DNA from: Glacieibacterium arshaanense
GTDB lineage: Bacteria > Pseudomonadota > Alphaproteobacteria > Sphingomonadales > Sphingomonadaceae
Reading direction: 5' to 3'
NCBI RefSeq assembly: GCF_004681125.1
Contig: NZ_SIHO01000002.1
Location: 434,001 to 498,000, forward strand
DNA length: 64,000 nt
The notes below the pieces were generated by a model, which saw nothing but the letters and a program-made list of their open reading frames with translations, was not told the origin of the DNA and did not search any database. A program made the translations under genes and the position numbers. Of this stretch, positions 45,506 to 53,456 are shown piece by piece; position 1 is the stretch's first letter, and every line of letters starts with the position of its first letter.

Positions 45506-46145
45506 GCCTCAGCCGCCTGAGACCCGCCGCAGCGGCCTGCCGCTCGGCGCCACGCTGATGACGTTGGTGATGGTGCCAGTGTTGATCTGGCTCGGCATCT
45601 GGCAACTTCATCGCCGCGAATGGAAAGCCCACCTGAACGCTGAGCTTGCCGCAGCGCCGTCCATGCCGGTGCTCGATGCCGCCGGGCTAAACGCCGCGCG
45701 CGACGGGGCAAAATCTTTGCTCTACCGCCGCGCCAGCGTTCATTGTGCACCAGGCAGTATCGCGCCGTATGACATCAAGGGCGGCGACAGCGCCGACGGC
45801 CAATCGGGTTATCTGCTGCTCGTCAACTGCACGCCCGCCGACATCAAGCCGGCGTTCGTCGTCGTGGCGGGCTGGTCGCAGCGCCCCGATACGCTGACAA
45901 AGCTCAATGTCGACACGACCTTTGACGGGCTGATCATCGAACGCCCCTACGGCAAGGACGCCAGCCGCCCGCGCTTCATGCTGATACCCAAGCAGTCCGT
46001 GCCGCCGCTGGCACCGTCGCGCGTGCCGACACCCGGCGACCTGCCCGACAATCACCTGTCGTACGCGATCCAGTGGTTCGGCTTCGCGCTGGTGCTGCTG
46101 ACGATCTTCGGCATCTACGTGCGGCGCTGGCGCCGCGGCGACTAA
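45492..46145 (+). CDS. SURF1 family cytochrome oxidase assembly protein
   Basis: A 217-residue SURF1/Shy1 homologue, which helps insert haem a into subunit I. It has the two expected membrane helices, near residues 20-38 (LGATLMTLVMVPVLIWLGIWQL) and near the C-terminus (WFGFALVLLTIFGIYVRR), with the conserved GIWQLHRREWK and the intervening periplasmic domain containing YLLLVNC. The ATG at 45492 overlaps the end of the DUF983 gene by 14 bases; an in-frame GTG lies at 45480. Last gene of the aa3 operon. Confidence 0.9.
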   Translation: MAQTEPQPPETRRSGLPLGATLMTLVMVPVLIWLGIWQLHRREWKAHLNAELAAAPSMPVLDAAGLNAARDGAKSLLYRRASVHCAPGSIAPYDIKGGDSADGQSGYLLLVNCTPADIKPAFVVVAGWSQRPDTLTKLNVDTTFDGLIIERPYGKDASRPRFMLIPKQSVPPLAPSRVPTPGDLPDNHLSYAIQWFGFALVLLTIFGIYVRRWRRGD

Positions 46146-46146
46146 C

Positions 46147-46533
46147 TCAGCTGTTCGCGCTGTGGCAAACCGCTTGCAGTTTGTTGCCATCGAGGTCGCG
46201 GACATACGCGCCGTAATAGTTTGGGTGGTAGTGCGGCCGCAGCCCCGGGGCACCTTCGTCGCTGCCGCCGTTGGCAAGTGCCGCCGTATGAAAATGGTCA
46301 ACCGTCGCGCGGTCGCGCGCGATGAACGCGCAGTGCGTGCCATTGCCGACACTGGCTGGCGCCTGATCGAACGGCGTGACAACAAACAGTTTGGGACCGG
46401 CGACGTCGGGGCCATACGCCAGTGCACCCTGCATCGGGAACAATTGCCGGTAGCCCAGCGTCGCCATGACGGCGTCATAGAATGGAGTCGCGCGCGCCAG
46501 ATCATTGGTTCCCAGGGTCACATGGCTGAACAT
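46147..46533 (-). CDS. VOC family protein (glyoxalase-like)
   Basis: A 128-residue vicinal-oxygen-chelate fold protein: two beta-alpha-beta-beta-beta units with the entry HVTLGTNDLARATPFYDAVM and the second half HYHPNYYGAYVRDLDGNKLQAV, whose Asp-Gly-Asn turn and preceding Tyr match the family metal/substrate site. Members include glyoxalase I, bleomycin-resistance and dioxygenase proteins; the substrate here is unknown. ATG 46533 fits the family start. Convergent with the SURF1 gene (one base between the stops) and divergent from thrC. Confidence 0.87.
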   Translation of the reverse strand: MFSHVTLGTNDLARATPFYDAVMATLGYRQLFPMQGALAYGPDVAGPKLFVVTPFDQAPASVGNGTHCAFIARDRATVDHFHTAALANGGSDEGAPGLRPHYHPNYYGAYVRDLDGNKLQAVCHSANS

Positions 46534-46597
46534 GGTTGGCTTGCCTTCCCTCAGAAACTTGCCGCGCCGTCGCTGCATCGCTAAGGCTCCTCGCCTT

Positions 46598-48001
46598 ATG
46601 GAATATATCAGCACGCGCGGCACCGCGCCTATTCTTGATTTCGAAGCTACGACGCTCGCCGGCCTGGCGAGCGATGGCGGGCTTTACCTGCCGACCCACT
46701 GGCCGCAGCTGTCGCGTGACGAGATCGCCGACCTCGCCGGGCTCGACTATGTCGAAACCGCGGTGCGCGTCTGTCGCGGCTTTGTCGGTAATGCATTGAC
46801 CGAAGACGAGCTGCGCGCGCTGTTCGCGCAGGCCTATGGTAGCTTCGCGCATGCTGCGGTGACGCCGCTGGTGCAGCTCGATAGCCGCCACTGGCTGCTT
46901 GAGCTGTTCCACGGGCCGACGCTGGCGTTCAAGGACGTTGCGATGCAGGCGCTTGGGCTGCTGTTCGAAAAGTTCCTGTCGCGCCGTGACCAACATCTGA
47001 CGATCATCGGCGCGACCAGCGGCGACACCGGATCGGCGGCGATTGCGGCACTGGCCGGTCGCGCCAGCCTCGATGTGTTCATGCTCCACCCCGAAGGCCG
47101 GGTGTCCGACGTCCAGCGCCGCCAGATGACCACAGTGATGGCGCCCAATATCCACAACATCGCGGTGCAGGGCAATTTTGACGACGCGCAGGCGCTGGTC
47201 AAGGCGATGTTCAACGATCCGGCGTTCGCCGGCCGCTTCAACCTGTCGGCGGTCAATTCGATCAACTGGGCGCGGCTGATGCTGCAGACGGTGTATTATT
47301 TCTACGCTGCTGTGCGGCTTGGGGCGCCGGGCGTGAAGGTCAATTTCGCGGTGCCGACGGGCAATTTCGGCGATGTGTTCGCCGGCTATGTCGCCGCCCA
47401 GATGGGCCTGCCGATCGGCCGGCTGATCGTGGCGACCAACGTCAACGACATTCTGGCGCGCGCGCTCGCCAATGGCGACTATTCGGTCGGCCATGTCGAA
47501 CCGACCGCGGCGCCGTCGATGGACATCCAGGTCAGCTCGAACTTCGAACGGCTGCTGTTCGACCTGTACGGCCGCGACGCTGCCGCGCTGACCGCCGCGA
47601 TGCAGGGTTTCGAAGCCGACAAGAAGCTCGTCATTCCGCCCGCCGCGCTGCAACGCGCCGGCAACTGGTTCGACAGTCACCGTGTCGATGCCGACGAAAT
47701 GGCGCTGACCTTGCGCTGGGCCTATGCCGAATGCGGCGAGCTGATCGATCCGCACACCGCGATCGGTCTAGCGGCGGGGCGCGCCTTTGCGGCGGACATC
47801 AACGGCCCGGTGGTGACGCTGGCGACCGCGCATCCGGCGAAGTTCCGCGACGCCGTCGAACGCGCTGCCGGCGTGCGCCCGACGATGCCGACGCGGGTTT
47901 CGGGGCTGTTCGACCGCGAAGAACGCTACGACGTGCTGCCCGCCGAACTCGGCGCGGTCGAGGCTTTCATCGCGGCGCGTGCGGTGGCCCGAACCGCATG
48001 A
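46598..48001 (+). CDS. thrC: Threonine synthase
   Basis: Converts O-phosphohomoserine to threonine with PLP. The 467-residue protein has the PLP Lys in HGPTLAFKDVAMQ (near residue 112), the phosphate loop SGDTGSAA and the serine/threonine-dehydratase-like C-domain with TGNFGDV. The Y1 start ATG 46598 gives MEYISTRGTAPILDF, the usual N-terminus. It is coupled to the M16 peptidase gene by ATGA, a pairing seen in related genomes. Confidence 0.96.
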   Translation: MEYISTRGTAPILDFEATTLAGLASDGGLYLPTHWPQLSRDEIADLAGLDYVETAVRVCRGFVGNALTEDELRALFAQAYGSFAHAAVTPLVQLDSRHWLLELFHGPTLAFKDVAMQALGLLFEKFLSRRDQHLTIIGATSGDTGSAAIAALAGRASLDVFMLHPEGRVSDVQRRQMTTVMAPNIHNIAVQGNFDDAQALVKAMFNDPAFAGRFNLSAVNSINWARLMLQTVYYFYAAVRLGAPGVKVNFAVPTGNFGDVFAGYVAAQMGLPIGRLIVATNVNDILARALANGDYSVGHVEPTAAPSMDIQVSSNFERLLFDLYGRDAAALTAAMQGFEADKKLVIPPAALQRAGNWFDSHRVDADEMALTLRWAYAECGELIDPHTAIGLAAGRAFAADINGPVVTLATAHPAKFRDAVERAAGVRPTMPTRVSGLFDREERYDVLPAELGAVEAFIAARAVARTA

Positions 48002-49236
48002 GCACCAGGCTGACCACGCTGCCTAACGGGCTTCGTATCGTCTCGACGACGATGTCGATGGTCGAAACGGTGGCGGTCGGGTTGCACGTCGATACCGGCT
48101 CGCGACATGAGACCGCGCAGGTCAACGGCATCGCGCATTTGTTCGAGCACATGGCGTTCAAGGGCACCGCGACGCGCAGTGCCCGCGCCATCGCCGAAGC
48201 CGTCGAGGATGTCGGTGGCTCACTAAACGCCTATACCGCGCGCGACATGACGGTGTTTCACGCGCGGCTGCTCGCCGAGGATCTGGCACTCGGCATCGAC
48301 CTGATTGCCGATCTGGTGCGTGCGCCGGCGTTCGACGAAGCCGAGCTTGAACGTGAACGCCAGGTCGTGTTGCAGGAACTCGGCGAAGCCCGCGATACCC
48401 CCGACGACATTGTCTTCGACCATCTGCAGGAAGCCGCATTTCCCGACCAGCCGCTCGGCCGCTCGATCCTCGGCAGCGAGGACAGCATCGCCGGGCTCGA
48501 CGCGGCGATGCTGCGCGACTGGCTGGCGACACATTATCTGGCGGGCTCCTGCGTCATTTCCGCCGCCGGCAAGGTCGATCACGATGCGCTGGTGGCGCTG
48601 GTCGCGGCGCGCTTTGGCGACTTGCCTGCCGGCACGCGACCGTTGGCGGTACCCGGGCGCTTTGCCGGTGATGTCCGCCACGACGCGCGCAAGTTCGAAC
48701 AAGCGCATCTGACGCTCGGCTACCTTGCGCCCGGCCATGACGACGCCGACCATGATGCGGCGTTGCTGTTCGCCACCGCAGCCGGCGGCGGCATGTCATC
48801 GCGGCTGTTCCAGGAACTGCGCGAAGCACGCGGGCTGGCCTACAGCATCTACGCCAGCACCACGCCCTATGCCGAAACCGGGCTGTTTTCGGTCTATCTG
48901 GCGACCGCCAAGCGCGACGCCGCGCGCGCCATTGCACTGAGCGAAACCGTGCTCGCGCAATGTGCGGCCGGGCTTGAACCCGCCGAACTGTCGCGCGCCC
49001 GCGCGCAGGTGCGTGCCGGGCTGCTGATGGCGCTCGAAGGCCCCGCGGGCCAAGCCGAGTATCTGGCGCGGCAGTTGCTGCTGCGCGGCCGCATCGTGCC
49101 ACCTGCCGAAGTCATTGCGCGGCTCGACGCCTGTGATGTCGATATGGTGCGCGCGGCGGGTGCACGACTGCTCGCCGGGCCGGTGGCACGCGCCAGCGTC
49201 GGCGCCGCCGCCCCGCGTGTGCGGAAAGCCGCGTGA
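47998..49236 (+). CDS. M16 family metallopeptidase (MPP/PqqL-like)
   Basis: A 412-residue zinc peptidase of the M16B group that includes mitochondrial processing peptidase. The inverted zinc motif HxxEH reads HLFEHMAFKG (near residue 45) with the downstream zinc Glu in the QEL/EEL region around ELGEARD. It is a single-lobe form rather than the long two-lobe type. It follows thrC by an ATGA overlap and is followed by the methyltransferase. Related to MPP beta of mitochondria; probably processes small peptides or signal fragments. Confidence 0.92.
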   Translation: MSTRLTTLPNGLRIVSTTMSMVETVAVGLHVDTGSRHETAQVNGIAHLFEHMAFKGTATRSARAIAEAVEDVGGSLNAYTARDMTVFHARLLAEDLALGIDLIADLVRAPAFDEAELERERQVVLQELGEARDTPDDIVFDHLQEAAFPDQPLGRSILGSEDSIAGLDAAMLRDWLATHYLAGSCVISAAGKVDHDALVALVAARFGDLPAGTRPLAVPGRFAGDVRHDARKFEQAHLTLGYLAPGHDDADHDAALLFATAAGGGMSSRLFQELREARGLAYSIYASTTPYAETGLFSVYLATAKRDAARAIALSETVLAQCAAGLEPAELSRARAQVRAGLLMALEGPAGQAEYLARQLLLRGRIVPPAEVIARLDACDVDMVRAAGARLLAGPVARASVGAAAPRVRKAA

Positions 49237-50105
49237 TGGAGCTGTCACTGCTCGTCACGCAAGCCTGGGACGACTATGGCCTGATCGACAGCGGCCATGG
49301 CCGCAAGCTCGAGCGCTACGGCCCCTACCGCTTCATCCGGCCCGAGCCGCAGGCGATGTGGACGCCCGCGAGCCTCGACTGGCAGGCGCACGGCGAATTC
49401 GTCGGCGGCTCCGAAGAGGATGGCGGCGGGCGCTGGAACCTCGACGCGAAGGTGCCGCAAAGCTGGCCGCTGTCGCGCGGCCCGCTGAAGTTCTGGGCGG
49501 CGAACACCAATTTCCGCCATCTGGCGTTCTTCCCCGACATGGCGGTGCACTGGGACTGGATGGCCGGGCGGCTGAGTCAGGGCAAGGACGTGCTCAACCT
49601 GTTCGGCTACACCGGCGTCGGCACGCTGGCGTGCGCGGCGGCGGGCGCCAATGTCACGCATGTCGATGCCTCGAAAAAGGCGATGGCGTCGGCGGTCGAG
49701 AACGCGCGGCTGAGCGGGCTCGGCGACCGCGCAGTGCGCTGGCTGGTTGACGACGCGCTCAAGTTCATGCGGCGCGAGGTGCGGCGCGGCAAGCGCTACG
49801 ACGGCATCATCCTCGACCCGCCCAAATATGGCCGCGGTCCCGACGGCGAGATCTGGGAACTCTACCGCGACCTGCCCGAACTGGTGGCGCTGGCACGGTC
49901 GCTGCTCGACGCGAACTCGTCGTTCCTGGTGCTGACGGTCTATGCCATCCGCATGTCGGCGGTCGCCATCGGCGAGCTGGTGGCCGAGGTTTTCGCGCCA
50001 CTCGGCGGTCATATCGAGGTCGGCGAAATGGCGATTGCCGAAGAAGCGCGTGGACGTTTACTGCCGACGGCGATTTTTGTGCGCTGGACAGCCGCGCAGG
50101 CATAA
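49236..50105 (+). CDS. Class I SAM-dependent (RlmI-like) methyltransferase
   Basis: A 289-residue methyltransferase with the SAM motif VLNLFGYTGVGTLACAAAG (motif I, residues about 123-141), the acidic motif II THVDASKKAMASA and the catalytic-type IILDPPKYGRGPDGE, the DPPxY signature of the RlmI/RlmKL rRNA m5C/m2G group. The N-terminal part lacks an obvious PUA domain, so it is a short version. ATG 49236 overlaps the M16 stop as TGATG; a GTG one codon upstream is possible. Confidence 0.9.
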   Translation: MELSLLVTQAWDDYGLIDSGHGRKLERYGPYRFIRPEPQAMWTPASLDWQAHGEFVGGSEEDGGGRWNLDAKVPQSWPLSRGPLKFWAANTNFRHLAFFPDMAVHWDWMAGRLSQGKDVLNLFGYTGVGTLACAAAGANVTHVDASKKAMASAVENARLSGLGDRAVRWLVDDALKFMRREVRRGKRYDGIILDPPKYGRGPDGEIWELYRDLPELVALARSLLDANSSFLVLTVYAIRMSAVAIGELVAEVFAPLGGHIEVGEMAIAEEARGRLLPTAIFVRWTAAQA

Positions 50106-50156
50106 AGCCATAGGGGCCCAGCGCCGTTATTCGACCCAGAGCTTCAAGGGGTCGAA

Positions 50157-51236
50157 ATGGAACAGTCGCCAGCCGCCACAACCGGTGCCACCACCGCCGA
50201 CGACCGCCTTGCCGGCGCACTCGGCCACCCGCAACTGCTGTTGTTCGACCGGCTGCGCGACCTGCTGGTGCAGACCGGCTTGCCGCCCGAGCCCGATGTC
50301 TATGACCTGTTCTGGCGCTACCTTGGCGGCCTGGAGCATGCGATTTCCCGCGCGCTCGATGAAGCACTGGCAGCCGGGCCAATCGACATGGCAGCGGTCA
50401 AGCAACTGCGCCGCGACCATTGTGGCGAATCCGACGCCAGCGCTATCGCGCAACTCGTCGAAACCGCACGCGAACAGACCGACCGGTTGAGCCAGCATCT
50501 GCGTGACGGCCAGGCTGACCTCGCCATCTATGGCCGCGCGATTGCCGACGGCGATGCCGCACTCAACGGGGCGCGCGCACCGGCCACCGCCGGCGAACTT
50601 GCCGCGCTGATCCAGCCACTCGGTGCCGCCACCACGGTTATGGTCGCCGCCAACCGCCGCATGGAGACCGAGCTCGAAGCCGCCGCCGCCGAAACCGCAG
50701 CGCTGCGCGACCAGCTCCGCAAGGCCGAAAACGCCGCCGTGACTGACGCGCTGACCGGCCTGCTCAACCGCCGCGGCCTTATCGAGGCGCTATCGAACGC
50801 CCAGATGCACGCCGCCGACGCGCAGCAGGACCTATCGGTGGCGATGGTCGACATCGATCATTTCAAGAACATCAACGACCAACGGGGCCATGCGCTCGGC
50901 GACGAAGTGCTGCGCTTCGTCGGCCAGCATCTGGCGCTCGGCGTCGGCGAAACCGGCACCGTCGGGCGCCTCGGCGGCGAGGAGTTCGTCGCTTTCCTGC
51001 CCGGCATGAAGCTCGACGCGGCAATGGCAACCATCGACCGGCTGCGCGGCGCACTCGCCGGTCAGATCATCCGCCGCACCGCCGACGGCGCCAGCATGGG
51101 ACGCATCACCTTCTCCGCCGGTGTTTCAATCAACCACCCCGATGACACCCCCGACAGCGTCATCGCCCGCGCCGACAGCGCGCTCTACACCGCCAAGCGG
51201 CTGGGCCGCGACCGCGTAATTCCCGACCGAAACTGA
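50157..51236 (+). CDS. GGDEF diguanylate cyclase
   Basis: A 359-residue cytoplasmic protein that would make cyclic di-GMP. The C-terminal domain has VTDALTGLLNRRGLIEAL, the metal region MVDIDHFKNINDQRGHALGD and the catalytic GRLGGEEFVAFLPG (GGEEF near residues 273-277, an active variant), and ends YTAKRLGRDRV. The N-terminal 160 residues form a helical, Ala-rich region that could be a sensor or coiled coil; no membrane segment is present. AAGGGGTC precedes the ATG. Target processes are unknown. Confidence 0.94.
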   Translation: MEQSPAATTGATTADDRLAGALGHPQLLLFDRLRDLLVQTGLPPEPDVYDLFWRYLGGLEHAISRALDEALAAGPIDMAAVKQLRRDHCGESDASAIAQLVETAREQTDRLSQHLRDGQADLAIYGRAIADGDAALNGARAPATAGELAALIQPLGAATTVMVAANRRMETELEAAAAETAALRDQLRKAENAAVTDALTGLLNRRGLIEALSNAQMHAADAQQDLSVAMVDIDHFKNINDQRGHALGDEVLRFVGQHLALGVGETGTVGRLGGEEFVAFLPGMKLDAAMATIDRLRGALAGQIIRRTADGASMGRITFSAGVSINHPDDTPDSVIARADSALYTAKRLGRDRVIPDRN

Positions 51237-51239
51237 GTG

Positions 51240-51277
51240 AGGGCCTCCGGCGGGCAGGGCCTTAGGCCCTGCACCCA
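51240..51277 (+). repeat. Palindromic 3'-end repeat, copy 7a
   Basis: Copy 3 bases after the GGDEF stop with flank AGGGCCTCCGGCGGGCAGG and core GCAGGGCCTTAGGCCCTGC (9-bp stem, T in the centre). Paired with copy 7b across a 53-base unique spacer. Confidence 0.9.
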
Positions 51278-51330
51278 TATGCTGCCGGTGTTGTAGCAAC
51301 CGAGGCCGTTGGTGTGTCACGGGCAACAAT

Positions 51331-51367
51331 CGGGTGCAGGCCTCAGGCCTGCCCGCCGGAGGCTCTT
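51331..51367 (-). repeat. Palindromic 3'-end repeat, copy 7b
   Basis: Opposing copy 3 bases beyond the M23 stop, with core GCAGGCCTGAGGCCTGC and end CCTGCACCCG, identical to copy 2. Confidence 0.9.
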
Positions 51368-51370
51368 GAA

Positions 51371-53263
51371 TTAATGCCCGGCCTTCGCCTTGGTCTTGCT
51401 CGCGGTCTTGGCCTTCGAAGTAGATTTTGCCTTGGTCGCGCCCTTCGACTTGGCCGCCGGTTTGGCCTTGGTGGACTTCGCCTTTGCGGTTTTCGACGAT
51501 GGCTTGGCCTTGGCCGTCTTGGCGCTGTCCTTCTTGGTCACCTTGGCCTTGGCGGGGGCTTTGGCTTTCGCGGGTGCCTTGGCGACGGGCTTTTCCTTGA
51601 CCGGCGGTGCGGCGACCGGCGGTTCTTCCTCAACCGGCGTGGCGCGCGTCAGGTTGGTTTGCATCGGCGCGGCGTCGCCGTCATCGATCGAGCCGGCGGG
51701 GTGCAGGTTGCGCATTGATGCAAGCTTGGCCTTGAACTGGCCCATGTCGCTGCCGCCGAGTTGCGTGCCCCCGGTGAACTTGATCGACATTGGGTTGACC
51801 GGCACATTGTTGACCCAGACTTCGTAGTGCAGGTGCGGGCCCGTCGACAGCCCGGTCGAGCCGACATAGCCGATGACCTGCCCCTGCGCGACCTGCTGGC
51901 CGATTTTAACGGCGAAGCGGCTGAGGTGCGCGTAGGCCGTCGCCAGCCCGGGGCGATGCAGGATCATGATGTAGTTGCCGTGCCCGCCGTGCGGGCCGGC
52001 GAGTATGACCTTGCCGCCGGCCGCCGCCATGATTGGCGACCCATAGGCGGCGCCGAAATCGGTGCCCTGATGCAGGCGCGAATAGCTCAGGATCGGGTGG
52101 AAACGCATGCCGAAGCCCGATGTCTGTCGCGCGCCTTCGACGGGTGTTCGCATCAGCCCCTTGCGCGCACTTTCGCCATTGGCGCGGTAGAACTGACCCG
52201 CACCGCTGCCCCAGCGCAGCAATTCGACCTTGTCGCCCTTTGCCGGCGTCAGCGCCGCGTAGATCAGCCCGCCGGTTTCGGTTTCACCGGTTTCGGCGCG
52301 GCGGTGCTCGAGCACCATGTCATAGCGGTCTTTTTTGCCGACCTGGCGCTGCATGTCGATGACATAGCCCATCGCCTGAATGTAATCGGCGACCGCCTTG
52401 GCGGGGACACCGGCGCTGCGCGCGGCGCGTGCCAGCCCGCTGCCGACCGTGCCGGAAATGCGCAGCGGCGTGTTGTCGACAGCGATCGGGATGCGTTTGA
52501 GCACCAGCTCGCCGGCTTCGTTGCGCAGCACTTCGATGCGCAGGTCGAACGCGGCGCGGTAGCCCAGCTTATCGAGCGGGCGCGGTACCGACTTGGTCTC
52601 GCGGCGGCCAAGCACGAGATCGATCGCGGTGCCCGGCTTGACGGCGCGGCCGCCGACGAGCCGGTTGACGGTGGCGGCATCGGCCTCGCCGACACCGGCG
52701 CGGCGCAACGCGCGCGCCAGGCTTTCGCCGCCGCGGACGCGCGCGGTGGCTTCGATGCGTGGTCGTTCGGGGGCTTCGGCGAGTGCCTCTACCATGCGCG
52801 TCGGCGGTACGTAGCGCCCGGTCGCGGCGCCGAGCGCCAGCGGGCCGATGGCATCGGGCGCGGCGTCTTCGACCTGGCTGGCGGTATAGGGCGCGCGCGC
52901 CGGCACCGGCAGCGGGGCGACGCTAAAGCCGCCGCGCAGCGCCAGCGCGCACAGCAAGGTTATGGTGGCAGCGCCAAGCCACCAGTCGCGGGTGCCGATA
53001 CGGTGGCCGAGGTCGACGCGCAGATCGACGTCGCGCAAATTGCTGAGATCGAAGCGGCTGACATCGACGCCGAGCTTGTCGATGCCGAAGCGGCGTAGCC
53101 GCGCGGCCCAGCCATCGCTCGCGTTGCGCGCAAATTGGGGCGAGGCACTGCCTGCCGGCGTGGCTGTCACCGTGTCAAACTCTCGCACCCCCGGCTCGTA
53201 CAAAACCCCGTCTCCGCCGTTTTCCCCCGACTGCGGCGAAACCTGTCCAAGCATGGGGGTCAA
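51371..53263 (-). CDS. M23 family metallopeptidase with histone-like tail
   Basis: A 630-residue peptidoglycan endopeptidase candidate. After a cytoplasmic stretch and one membrane helix (WWLGAATITLLCALALRGGF near residues 93-112) comes a periplasmic region and the M23 lytic domain: GMRFHPILSYSRLHQGTDF (first zinc His and Asp, near residue 390) and THLHYEVWV-type ending near residue 475 (STGPHLHYEVW). The last 80 residues form a repetitive Lys/Ala/Pro/Ser/Thr tail of histone H1 type, which is unusual for the family. The tail could bind anionic polymers or peptidoglycan; its role is unknown. Convergent with the GGDEF gene. Confidence 0.9.
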   Translation of the reverse strand: MTPMLGQVSPQSGENGGDGVLYEPGVREFDTVTATPAGSASPQFARNASDGWAARLRRFGIDKLGVDVSRFDLSNLRDVDLRVDLGHRIGTRDWWLGAATITLLCALALRGGFSVAPLPVPARAPYTASQVEDAAPDAIGPLALGAATGRYVPPTRMVEALAEAPERPRIEATARVRGGESLARALRRAGVGEADAATVNRLVGGRAVKPGTAIDLVLGRRETKSVPRPLDKLGYRAAFDLRIEVLRNEAGELVLKRIPIAVDNTPLRISGTVGSGLARAARSAGVPAKAVADYIQAMGYVIDMQRQVGKKDRYDMVLEHRRAETGETETGGLIYAALTPAKGDKVELLRWGSGAGQFYRANGESARKGLMRTPVEGARQTSGFGMRFHPILSYSRLHQGTDFGAAYGSPIMAAAGGKVILAGPHGGHGNYIMILHRPGLATAYAHLSRFAVKIGQQVAQGQVIGYVGSTGLSTGPHLHYEVWVNNVPVNPMSIKFTGGTQLGGSDMGQFKAKLASMRNLHPAGSIDDGDAAPMQTNLTRATPVEEEPPVAAPPVKEKPVAKAPAKAKAPAKAKVTKKDSAKTAKAKPSSKTAKAKSTKAKPAAKSKGATKAKSTSKAKTASKTKAKAGH

Positions 53264-53356
53264 GTCAACCGCACCAGCACCCGGAAGCGGCCGGATTGCG
53301 ATGAAGCGAGTGTCTTTATATGGTCACTTGAATCGTGAGTCAGAGTATGTAAGCTA

Positions 53357-53366
53357 CTACATGTAG
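53357..53366. promoter_or_regulatory. Perfect palindrome in divergent region
   Basis: CTACATGTAG, a perfect 10-base palindrome, lies midway in the 193-base gap between the divergent M23 and helicase genes, within a relatively A+T-rich stretch. It could be an operator, but a 10-mer palindrome can occur by chance. Confidence 0.25.
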
Positions 53367-53456
53367 ATTCTGCCTTGTATTGGACGCGATGCCACGACGC
53401 AGCTTCCTCAGGCTTTCGGCCCGCCACTGCCCGGGTCCACCCCATAGGGCAGGGAC

